Shown here: one piece after another, positions 7,425 through 14,753 of the stretch
How the letters are laid out: the number at the start of each line of letters is the position of its first letter
Position numbering within the stretch: position 1 is the first letter of the stretch
NCBI GenBank assembly: GCA_002342035.1
Contig: DDPE01000057.1
Coordinates: 1-33,048 of the forward strand
Source: Asticcacaulis sp. UBA2476
Lineage (GTDB): Bacteria; Pseudomonadota; Alphaproteobacteria; Caulobacterales; Caulobacteraceae
Length of the DNA stretch: 33,048 nucleotides
Direction of reading: 5' to 3'
Notes under the pieces: generated by a model
What the model was told of the DNA's origin: nothing
Databases searched by the model: none
The model's input: the letters and a program-made list of their open reading frames with translations, nothing else
Translations under genes and position numbers: made by a program

Positions 7425-9065
7425 ATGGTTTGCCTGAGCGCTCATTTTACGGACGCCACCACCTTGTCTCAGACCGAACTGCCTGCGGAATCCAAAGCCC
7501 CTAAATCGACCGGACTGGTTAAGTCGTCGATGATCTATTCGGGCTTTACCCTGATCAGCCGGTTCATGGGTCTGGCGCGCGATCTGGTGGTCACCGCCGC
7601 CTTGGGGGCCTCCGGCACGATCATGGCCGATGCCTATGCGACCGCCATCAGTTTTCCAAACCTGTTCCGACGCATATTCGCCGAAGGGGCATTTACGGCT
7701 GCCTTTGTGCCGGCCTATTCGCAGGTGCTGGAGAAGGACGGTAAGGACGCCGCCGATAAGCTGGCCCGTGATGCGCTGGCGACCTTAAGCGCCTTTACGA
7801 TTGCCCTTACCATTATCATCCAACTGGCCATGCCGTGGCTGATGACAGTCTATTCGTCCGGCTATCTCGACAATGTGGAAAAGTTCAACTGGGCGGTATT
7901 ACTGACCCAGATCACCATGCCCTATTTGCCGTGTATGGTCATTGTCGCCCTCCTGTCCGGCGTTTTGAATGCGCGTGGGCGATTTATAGTCTCTGCCGTT
8001 GCCCCCACGGTCATGAACCTGTTCATGCTGATCTCGGTACTGCCGTTTCGCCATAATCCGCAAGATGCCGCCGTCGCCCTGTGCTGGGCCGCCGCCGCAT
8101 CAGGCGTCGCACAGGCCGCCCTTCTGGTGTGGGGTTGCCGCCGAACCGGCGCAACGATTGGTCTGGCCCGCCCGACCTTAAGCCCTGAAATCAAGGGCCT
8201 GATCGTGTTGGCCGTCCCCGGAGCCTTGGCCGCCGCCGCCACCCAGATCAATATCTTCGTCTCGCAATGGTTTTCCGGCAATGTCGATGGAGCCCGCACC
8301 TGGATGAGCGTAGCCGACCGGCTCTATCAGTTACCGCTCGGTCTGGTCGGCGTGGCCATCGGTGTGGCGTTACTGCCCACCCTGTCAAAAGCCGTGCAGG
8401 CCGAGGATCACGACCGCGCCCAAACCGCTATGGACGAGGCGATGGTGTTTTCCATGGCCCTGACCCTGCCCGCCGCCGCGGCCCTTTTGTTCATGCCATT
8501 CTTTCTGATCGACGGCCTGTTTTCGCGCGGGCTATTTACCGCCCATGACGCGATGGAAACCGGCAAGCTGTTGTTCCATTACGGCTGGGGCGTTCCGGCC
8601 TTTGTGCTGACCCGCGTCCTGACCCCGGCGTTTTTTGCGCGCCGGGACACGAAGGGGCCGATGAAGTTCGCGCTGGTGTCGGTAGCACTCAATGTCGCCC
8701 TGTGTGTTGCGCTCTACCCGATTATGGGCGTGCCGGGACTGGTGGTTGCGACCTCGGCGTCGGCCTGGTCGAACGTCATCCTGATGGTCATTACCCTGAT
8801 GCGCCGTAAGGTCTGGTCACCATCACTGAGGGCGCAAGCCTCACTGCTGAAAATCATCATAGCGGGCCTCGGCATGGGCGCGTTCTGCGCCGCCGCCAGC
8901 TATTTCAGGCCCCTTATCGAAGCCCCCCTGCCCGATGCCGCTTCTAAGGAAATCGCTATTTTAGGCGTTTGTTTCGCGGGCATTTTGGTTTATGGCGGTC
9001 TGCTGATCCTGACCGGCGCGGTTCGCCCTGCCGATCTCAAACGCATTATGAAACGTCAAAAGTAA
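7425..9065 (+). CDS. murJ: Lipid II flippase MurJ (MviN family)
   Basis: MurJ moves the peptidoglycan precursor lipid II across the inner membrane. The 546-residue protein has the family N-terminus (YSGFTLISRFMGLARDLVV, then the Asp/Ala-rich loop before FPNLFRRIFAEGAFTAAFVP). It then has a regular series of hydrophobic segments consistent with 14 transmembrane helices, and VADRLYQLPLGLVGVAIGVA in the middle. ATG 7425 is taken as start, with CAGGG about 8 bases upstream; the conserved core begins near residue 36, so a later start is possible. It is divergent from rimP and only four bases ahead of trpS, suggesting co-transcription. Confidence 0.96.
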   Translation: MVCLSAHFTDATTLSQTELPAESKAPKSTGLVKSSMIYSGFTLISRFMGLARDLVVTAALGASGTIMADAYATAISFPNLFRRIFAEGAFTAAFVPAYSQVLEKDGKDAADKLARDALATLSAFTIALTIIIQLAMPWLMTVYSSGYLDNVEKFNWAVLLTQITMPYLPCMVIVALLSGVLNARGRFIVSAVAPTVMNLFMLISVLPFRHNPQDAAVALCWAAAASGVAQAALLVWGCRRTGATIGLARPTLSPEIKGLIVLAVPGALAAAATQINIFVSQWFSGNVDGARTWMSVADRLYQLPLGLVGVAIGVALLPTLSKAVQAEDHDRAQTAMDEAMVFSMALTLPAAAALLFMPFFLIDGLFSRGLFTAHDAMETGKLLFHYGWGVPAFVLTRVLTPAFFARRDTKGPMKFALVSVALNVALCVALYPIMGVPGLVVATSASAWSNVILMVITLMRRKVWSPSLRAQASLLKIIIAGLGMGAFCAAASYFRPLIEAPLPDAASKEIAILGVCFAGILVYGGLLILTGAVRPADLKRIMKRQK

Positions 9066-9069
9066 ACTC

Positions 9070-10074
9070 ATGGCCACGCAACGCATTTTGTCCGGTATTC
9101 AGGCGTCCGGTTCGCTCCACCTCGGCAACTATCTGGGGGCGCTCAAGAAATTCGCCGACATGCAGTCTCTTGACGCTGAGCGCTACTATATGATCGCCGA
9201 TCTGCACGCCATTACGGTCTGGCAGGACCCGGCGCAGTTGCTCTCCCAGACCCGCGAAATCGCCGCTTGTTACCTCGCCGCCGGGGTTGATCCCGCCAAG
9301 TCGGTGATCTTCCCGCAATCAGCCGTGCCGGGCCATGTTGAACTCGGCTGGTTGTTCAACTGCGTGGCGCGCTTAGGCTGGCTCGACCGCATGACCCAGT
9401 TCAAGGATAAGGCCGGTAAAGACAAAGAGCGCGCTTCAATCGGGCTCTATACCTATCCGGTGCTCCAAGCCGCCGATATCCTGCTGTACAAGGCCACCCA
9501 CGTCCCCGTCGGCGAAGACCAGCGTCAGCACCTTGAACTGACCCGTGATGTCGCTAAGAAATTCAATCACGACTATAAGGTCGATTATTTCCCTCTGCCT
9601 GAAACCCTCTATCAGGGGCCGGGAGCGCGCATCATGAGCTTACGTGACGGCACGGCCAAGATGTCGAAATCCGATCCATCGGACAATTCGCGCATCAACC
9701 TGACCGACGATGCCGACACCATCGCCTCCAAGATCAAAAAGGCCAAGTCTGACGCCGAAGTGCTGCCGTCCGAAGAAGCGGGCTTAGAAGGCCGTGCGGA
9801 AGCCAAAAATCTGGTCGGCATCTATGCGGCGTTGGCGGGTGTGTCGGTGGCGGACGTTCTGAATGATTTTGGCGGCAAAGGTTTTGGGGCGTTCAAACCC
9901 GCTCTGGCCGAAGTGGTGGTGGACAAGATGTCACCTATCTCTGAGCGCCTGCGCGCGCTATTAGATGATCCGGCGCAAATCGACCGTGTGCTTCGCGCCG
10001 GGGCCGATAAGGCGATTGAGGTTTCCGCGCCGGTGGTGGCCGAAACCAAAAAAATCATGGGTCTTTGGCATTAG
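9070..10074 (+). CDS. trpS: Tryptophan-tRNA ligase
   Basis: This class I aminoacyl-tRNA synthetase charges tRNA-Trp. The 334-residue protein carries the HIGH-equivalent HLGN (17-20), the KMSKS motif (197-201), and the family segments GIQASGSLHLGNYLGAL and TYPVLQAADILLY. Length is normal for bacteria. It starts four bases after the murJ stop with no good Shine-Dalgarno sequence, so translation may depend partly on coupling to murJ. Confidence 0.98.
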   Translation: MATQRILSGIQASGSLHLGNYLGALKKFADMQSLDAERYYMIADLHAITVWQDPAQLLSQTREIAACYLAAGVDPAKSVIFPQSAVPGHVELGWLFNCVARLGWLDRMTQFKDKAGKDKERASIGLYTYPVLQAADILLYKATHVPVGEDQRQHLELTRDVAKKFNHDYKVDYFPLPETLYQGPGARIMSLRDGTAKMSKSDPSDNSRINLTDDADTIASKIKKAKSDAEVLPSEEAGLEGRAEAKNLVGIYAALAGVSVADVLNDFGGKGFGAFKPALAEVVVDKMSPISERLRALLDDPAQIDRVLRAGADKAIEVSAPVVAETKKIMGLWH

Positions 10075-10092
10075 ACCTCGCATTAAAGTTTC

Positions 10093-10105
10093 GGCCCTGC
10101 GGGCC
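10093..10105. terminator. Short GC hairpin after trpS
   Basis: GGCCC-TGC-GGGCC forms a 5-bp stem 18 bases after the trpS stop. There is no T run, so it is at most a weak terminator. It may be a minimal relative of the hairpin family seen elsewhere in the window, since it shares the TGC loop. Confidence 0.35.
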
Positions 10106-10139
10106 AAATACTTGAATGCGGATTTAGAAAGGAATGGAA

Positions 10140-10703
10140 ATGAAGCGTTTCGCAATTCTAACAATGACGGCACTTACGCTCGGAGCCTGCTCTGACTCTT
10201 CGAGTGTCGAAGAGGATTACAAAATTTCTGCATCACGCGCCACATCCATTTCCGAAGATAAGGGTGTAATTACAGTTACATCTGAGTTTCACAGAGGCGA
10301 CGCCACGACTAAAACCGAGTACGTTCTGACAAGTTACGGCATAAGAACACCATTGGGCCAAAACCCCAATACCGGTGCCTATGTTACGATTGAGAACAAG
10401 AGCAAAGCCGACGATCGACTTATTTCGGCATCATGTGAATGTGCGGCACGTACCGAACTGCATACCATGTCGATGGTCGATGGCCAGATGTCCATGTCCG
10501 CTGTCCCCGAAGGCTTTGAAATAAAGGCCGGTGAAAAGCTAGTGCTTGCCCCCGGTGGCAATCACATCATGTTGTTTGATTTGAAAGCACGCCCAACCGA
10601 AGGCGCTACACAAGAAATGTACTTGAATTTTGCGCGTATAGGCCCGGTTACCATCGATATGCCGGTCTCGATGACACCCACCACCCCGGCGGATCATCAC
10701 TAA
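10140..10703 (+). CDS. PCu(A)C-type periplasmic copper chaperone lipoprotein
   Basis: This family binds Cu(I) in the periplasm and helps deliver copper to cytochrome oxidase. A lipoprotein signal ends in LGAC with Cys17 as the lipidation site. The domain shows the H-X10-M-X21-H-X-M type motif: His108, Met119, His142 and Met144, with a 22-residue middle spacer, and HTMSM, APGG and HIMLFDL around it. ATG 10140 is preferred over 10134 because AAGGA is six bases before it. Unusually, Cys99 and Cys101 (SCEC) lie just ahead of the first ligand. The base composition is more AT-rich than neighbouring genes. The stop overlaps that of the convergent hydrolase by four bases. No cox genes are nearby, so the partner is unknown. 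Confidence 0.85.
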   Translation: MKRFAILTMTALTLGACSDSSSVEEDYKISASRATSISEDKGVITVTSEFHRGDATTKTEYVLTSYGIRTPLGQNPNTGAYVTIENKSKADDRLISASCECAARTELHTMSMVDGQMSMSAVPEGFEIKAGEKLVLAPGGNHIMLFDLKARPTEGATQEMYLNFARIGPVTIDMPVSMTPTTPADHH

Positions 10704-11437
10704 ATCCTTTTCAGGAAATCCACAAAGGCGGCGATGGTGTCTTTGGTGGCTTGCGCATGATGACGCATCGGCTGGTTCGGCGGCCAGTCGATGGCAAAGC
10801 CCGGTTCATCATAGGCATGGGTCGCGTCGAAATTTCTGATCTCCAGCGGCAAGCCTTGCGCCTTAAGATCCCCAAACACTGAATGGGTAAAGTCTTTGGC
10901 CGTAATGTGGTCCTGACCTGAGACGATCAGCATCGTCTTCGGCCACCACCGCCAGCCATGTGTCGGCGTGCGCGATTTTGGCCCGATATACGGATAGACC
11001 AGAAATAGCCCCCCAACCCCGTGCAGCAGATCAGAGGTTTCCGGCTCCAGCGTCATCAGATCCATAATCGTCCAGCTCCCGTGGCTCCAGCCGGCCAGCA
11101 CGATGCGGTTGGGATCGACATCGGTGCGCTGTTTCACCCCCCACAGGGCGGCCCGCACATCGACGGTGCGCTCATGACCGTTAAATAAGATCAGTGTACT
11201 GATGAATATAAATGAAAACCAGCGCTTCCAGCCGCGGTGGCCGTAGGAATCGACAACAAACGCCCGCCACCCGGCCGTGGCGGCGGCCTTAGCGTAGTCA
11301 TGCAAGTGCGACCTTATCCCGCCGGAGCCATGAAACAGCAGCACCGCCGGACGCGCAGCCTCACCCTCCGGCCCATAGACCGTCATGTGCGGCATCAGCT
11401 TTTGCCAATGCCCGCTGATGTCGAACCCCGTCGTCAC
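10700..11437 (-). CDS. Dienelactone-hydrolase-like alpha/beta hydrolase (copy 2)
   Basis: A 245-residue alpha/beta hydrolase of unknown substrate. It shows the oxyanion segment LLFHGSGG (34-41), the nucleophile elbow GWSHG with Ser118, a candidate acid in VSGQDHIT and a catalytic His in DATHAYDEPG. No signal peptide is seen, so it is probably cytoplasmic. The GTG start overlaps the stop of the upstream paralogue by four bases (GTGA), a sign of coupling. It matches that paralogue in layout (FHG-GG, AFVVDS, RGW, ALWGV, GWSHG-W-IMDLMT, GLFLVY), so the two arose by tandem duplication. It ends tail-to-tail with the copper lipoprotein gene. Confidence 0.85.
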   Translation of the reverse strand: MTTGFDISGHWQKLMPHMTVYGPEGEAARPAVLLFHGSGGIRSHLHDYAKAAATAGWRAFVVDSYGHRGWKRWFSFIFISTLILFNGHERTVDVRAALWGVKQRTDVDPNRIVLAGWSHGSWTIMDLMTLEPETSDLLHGVGGLFLVYPYIGPKSRTPTHGWRWWPKTMLIVSGQDHITAKDFTHSVFGDLKAQGLPLEIRNFDATHAYDEPGFAIDWPPNQPMRHHAQATKDTIAAFVDFLKRI

Positions 11438-12201
11438 ACCTCAACGTCCGTCAATTCAAACACCCGGTCAATAAATGCCATCATGGCCTGCAAAGACGCT
11501 TCGGTCGCCGCCTGATCATATGTCATAATCGCATTGCCAAAGCTTTCTTCCTCAAACGCATGGGTGGCCGCCAATGTCAGGGTCTCAATCGGCACCCCAT
11601 CGTCTTTCAGGCGCTGGTAGACCTTCTGCGCACCCTTCACCGCCGACAGGTGATCCTTATCGGCCATAACGGCAAAGGTTTCAGGCTTATAATGCCAGTT
11701 GCGGCTGATACTGCGGGCCGGAAAATTGAGATAGCTATAGACCAGAAACAAGCCCGCCACAGATTTCAAAATCTCAGGGTCGGGATCAGTCAGCCCTACC
11801 TCGCCCTTACGCGTCAGTTTGTGGGTCATCAGATCCATGATCGACCAGCCGCCGTGGCTCCATCCGGCCAGCATGACCTTATCGGTTATAACGTCTGCCC
11901 GACGCGCCACACCCCATAGGGCCGCCAGCACGTCCCCCGCCCGCTCATCGCCCTGAAAGACCGCACCGGAGCAGACCATGCTGGTCGCAAACAACCGGCC
12001 CCAGCCCCTGGGCGCAAAAGAATCGACCACAAACGCCCGCACCCCCGCCAGCACCGCCGTTTCAGCATAGAGATGGATATGGGGCCGCATGCCGCCGCAG
12101 CCGTGAAACAGGAGGATCGCCGGACGCGGCAGATCATCCTTCGGGCCAAAAACCTCTATATAGGGTTCCAGCTTATGATAACGTGCGCTAACCGTATCCA
12201 A
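11434..12201 (-). CDS. Dienelactone-hydrolase-like alpha/beta hydrolase (copy 1)
   Basis: A 255-residue paralogue of the following gene, with LLFHGCGG (30-37), nucleophile elbow GWSHG with Ser115, candidate acid in ADKDHL and His in AATHAFEEE. The start appears to be TTG at 12201: there is no in-frame ATG before the conserved domain, an in-frame TGA lies just upstream, and GGGGGTG precedes it by four bases. It is the first gene of a two-gene operon, divergent from the nitroreductase. The substrate cannot be told from sequence; small lactones or esters would fit the family. Confidence 0.85.
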   Translation of the reverse strand: MDTVSARYHKLEPYIEVFGPKDDLPRPAILLFHGCGGMRPHIHLYAETAVLAGVRAFVVDSFAPRGWGRLFATSMVCSGAVFQGDERAGDVLAALWGVARRADVITDKVMLAGWSHGGWSIMDLMTHKLTRKGEVGLTDPDPEILKSVAGLFLVYSYLNFPARSISRNWHYKPETFAVMADKDHLSAVKGAQKVYQRLKDDGVPIETLTLAATHAFEEESFGNAIMTYDQAATEASLQAMMAFIDRVFELTDVEV

Positions 12202-12309
12202 AACACCCCCATAAACTCAGCACAAACCGCCACATTCACGGTTGCAATTCAATCTATGTTGCCATCATAGTGCCTGCCTACCCATATCTGTCAATCGGAC
12301 GCGCCCAAA

Positions 12310-12900
12310 ATGACCACACCCAGAACCGCCCAACACCCGATCCTGCCCATGTTTACTGAACGCTGGTCGCCGCGTGCGTTTTCGGAACAAGCGGTAACCG
12401 AGGCCGATATTCTGACCCTGCTGGAAGCCGCGCGCTGGGCGCCGTCGGCCTCAAATCTGCAACCGTGGCGGTTTATTTACAGCCTCAAAGGCACGCCTGA
12501 GTTTGATCAGATGGTTGAGCTTTTGGTGCCGTTCAATCAGGGCTGGGCGAAATCTGCTGCGGCTTTGATCTTTACCGCCGCCGTGACCACCTTTGACGGT
12601 GAACGGCCGGTCGCCACCCATGCCTTTGATGCCGGGGCGGCGTGGATGTCGCTGGCGCTTCAGGCCCACAGCATGGGCCTGATCACCCACGGCATGGGCG
12701 GGGTCGAATTTGCCAAGGCCACAGCGGCCCTGAACCTGCCCGAAAACCTGAAACTGATCATGGCCATTGCGGTCGGCTATCACGGCGATCCGGCCACCTT
12801 GCCCGAAGGCTTGCGGGCGCGAGAAGCGCCGTCCGACCGTCAACCGCTGGAGGCCATGGCCTTTAAGGGCAAATTTACCGGTGAGATCAAAGCCCCGTAA
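12310..12900 (+). CDS. Nitroreductase-family FMN oxidoreductase
   Basis: A 196-residue flavoprotein of the nitroreductase superfamily, which uses FMN and NAD(P)H to reduce nitro compounds, quinones or related substrates. It shows the FMN-binding N-terminus (ERWSPRAFSEQAVTEADILTLLEAARWAPSASNLQPWRF), the central DAGAAWMSLALQAHSMGL and the C-terminal IAVGYHGDPATLPEGL. The gene stands alone, divergent from the hydrolase pair across 108 bases, and converges on purH. The physiological substrate is unknown. Confidence 0.9.
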   Translation: MTTPRTAQHPILPMFTERWSPRAFSEQAVTEADILTLLEAARWAPSASNLQPWRFIYSLKGTPEFDQMVELLVPFNQGWAKSAAALIFTAAVTTFDGERPVATHAFDAGAAWMSLALQAHSMGLITHGMGGVEFAKATAALNLPENLKLIMAIAVGYHGDPATLPEGLRAREAPSDRQPLEAMAFKGKFTGEIKAP

Positions 12901-12922
12901 TGCAGAATTTCCATTCTAAATA

Positions 12923-12976
12923 CGTGAAACAGCACACTGAGGCTTAAGCGAAGCGGAGCCGAAGGACTTTTTCACG
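12923..12976. repeat. Inverted-repeat element downstream of purH (second repeat family)
   Basis: Outer arms CGTGAAA and TTTCACG enclose a core containing ACACTGAG, AGCGAAG and GAAGGACTTTT. The same three blocks, in the same order, recur at 23358-23398 behind kup, again inside inverted arms of different sequence. It lies between the convergent nitroreductase and purH genes and may serve as a transcript end. Confidence 0.6.
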
Positions 12977-12984
12977 ACATACTT

Positions 12985-14598
12985 TTAGTGCCTGAACACG
13001 CGGATGCCGGTAAAGGCCATGGTCAGGCCCGCTTCATCGGCGGCGGCAATAACATCGGCATCCTTGATCGACCCACCCGGCTGAATAACCGCCGTAGCCC
13101 CCGCCGCTGCCGCCTCAAGCAAACCGTCCGGGAACGGAAAGAAGGCTTCCGACGCGCAGGCCGAACCCTTGGCCAGCGAGTCCGTCAAGCCCAACCCTTC
13201 AGCGGCTTCCTTGGCCCGCAAGGACGCTATACGGGTAGAATCGCGCCGGTTCATCTGACCGGCACCTATCCCCGCCGTGCGGCCGTCCTTGGCAAAGACC
13301 ACCGCGTTCGATTTAACGTGCTTGGCGACCGTGAAGGCAAACAGCATGTCCTGAATTTCGGCTGGGGTCGGTTGGCGCTTGGTGACAATCTTGAGGTCTG
13401 CCGGCGTGATGCGGGCCGTATCGCGCGACTGTATCAGCAGGCCCCCGGCGACCGAGCGGAAGACATTACCCCCGGCCAGCGGGTCAGGCAGAGACCCGGT
13501 CACCAGCAGACGCAGGTTTTTCTTAGCCGCAAACACTTCGATGACATCATCATCGACTTCGGGGGCGACGACGACCTCGGTAAAGACCTCAACAATCTTT
13601 TCGGCGGTCTTACGATCCAGGCGGCGGTTAAGCGCCACAATCCCGCCAAAGGCTGACACCGGATCACATTCCAGCGCGCGCTGATAGGCGCTGATCAGAT
13701 CCTCACCGACCGCCACACCGCACGGATTTGCGTGCTTGACTATGACGCAGGCGGCCTGTGTCTCCGGATCAAACTCAGCCACCAGTTCAATGGCCGCATC
13801 GGTATCGGCGACATTGTTATAGCTCAGTTCTTTGCCCTGAAGCTGACGGGCCGTCGCCACACCCGGACGGTTTTCACCGGTCTTGTAAAAGGCCGCGGTC
13901 TGATGCGGGTTTTCGCCGTAACGCATGGTTTGCAGACGTGACGCCCCGATGGTCAGGCGCTCAGGCGCCGTATCATTCAGTTGGGCCGCAAACCAGGTCG
14001 AGACTGCACTGTCATAAGCCGCCGTGCGCGCAAACGCCTTTGCGGCCAATGATTTGCGCAGGCTGAGGGTCGTGCCGCCGGTTTCAGATATGGCCGCTAA
14101 CACCTGATCGACGCCCGCCTTATCGACGCACACCGCGACATAGCCGTGGTTCTTGGCCGAAGACCGGATCATGGCCGGGCCGCCGATGTCGATATTTTCA
14201 ATCGCCGCCTCAAACGCGCCGCCGGCGGCGACGGTTGCTTCAAACGGGTAAAGGTCGATCCAGACAATGTCGATCGGTGCGATATCATGTTCGGTCAGCG
14301 CCTTGGCATGGTCCGGTGCGTCACGATAGGCCAGCAGTCCACCATGCACTTTCGGATGCAGGGTCTTAACGCGACCATCCATCATTTCCGGAAATTGCGT
14401 CAGATCAGCCACGTCCTTGACCGGCACACCCGCAGCGGCAATCGCCGCGCGTGTCCCGCCGGTCGAGATGATCTCAACCCCCGCAGCATGCAGGGCTTTC
14501 GCGGCCTCAATAAGTCCGGTCTTATCGGACAGGGAAATCAGGGCACGAACAGGTTTGGCGAAATCGGGGGCAGGGGGAAAATCAGGCGCGGCAGGCAT
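12985..14598 (-). CDS. purH: Bifunctional AICAR transformylase / IMP cyclohydrolase
   Basis: PurH performs the last two steps of IMP synthesis: formyl transfer to AICAR and ring closure. The 537-residue protein has the N-terminal MGS-like cyclohydrolase domain (ALISLSDKTGL, STGGTRAAI, MMDGRVKTLHPKVHGGLL) and the C-terminal transformylase domain (KHANPCGVA, KSNAVVFAKDGRTAGIGAGQ, DSTRIA). Length is normal. ATG 14598 follows a purine-rich stretch. It lies behind the rpe-heparinase genes but is separated from them by a paired-hairpin element, so it probably has its own promoter. No purine riboswitch was recognised. Confidence 0.98.
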   Translation of the reverse strand: MPAAPDFPPAPDFAKPVRALISLSDKTGLIEAAKALHAAGVEIISTGGTRAAIAAAGVPVKDVADLTQFPEMMDGRVKTLHPKVHGGLLAYRDAPDHAKALTEHDIAPIDIVWIDLYPFEATVAAGGAFEAAIENIDIGGPAMIRSSAKNHGYVAVCVDKAGVDQVLAAISETGGTTLSLRKSLAAKAFARTAAYDSAVSTWFAAQLNDTAPERLTIGASRLQTMRYGENPHQTAAFYKTGENRPGVATARQLQGKELSYNNVADTDAAIELVAEFDPETQAACVIVKHANPCGVAVGEDLISAYQRALECDPVSAFGGIVALNRRLDRKTAEKIVEVFTEVVVAPEVDDDVIEVFAAKKNLRLLVTGSLPDPLAGGNVFRSVAGGLLIQSRDTARITPADLKIVTKRQPTPAEIQDMLFAFTVAKHVKSNAVVFAKDGRTAGIGAGQMNRRDSTRIASLRAKEAAEGLGLTDSLAKGSACASEAFFPFPDGLLEAAAAGATAVIQPGGSIKDADVIAAADEAGLTMAFTGIRVFRH

Positions 14599-14661
14599 GG
14601 GGCATCCATATGTGGGGGAGGAATTGCGCGCGGTTTACAATACTCTGCCCCGTATGACAAC

Positions 14662-14745
14662 AAGGGCCACAGGCCCTTGACCCGTTAGTTGGTGCAAGGC
14701 GAGGGTTTCGATGATGACTATCGGGTGCAGGGCCTGCGGCCCTGC
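14662..14745. repeat. Paired-hairpin intergenic element, copy 1
   Basis: The left hairpin is AAGGGCC-ACA-GGCCCTT (14662-14678) followed by GACCCGTTAGTT. The right hairpin is GCAGGGCC-TGC-GGCCCTGC (14727-14745), preceded by ATCGGGT. The spacer is 48 bases. The element lies between the end of the heparinase-family gene and the purH start and probably ends the upstream transcript. Confidence 0.75.
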
Positions 14746-14753
14746 GACTTATA

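Noticed and set aside
12202..12309. Promoter search in the hydrolase/nitroreductase divergent gap
   Set aside because: Only poor matches such as TTGCAA with TCATAG were found; not enough to call a site.
14146..14688. Plus-strand frame opposite purH
   Set aside because: Shadow of the PurH N-terminal domain with no recognisable motif.
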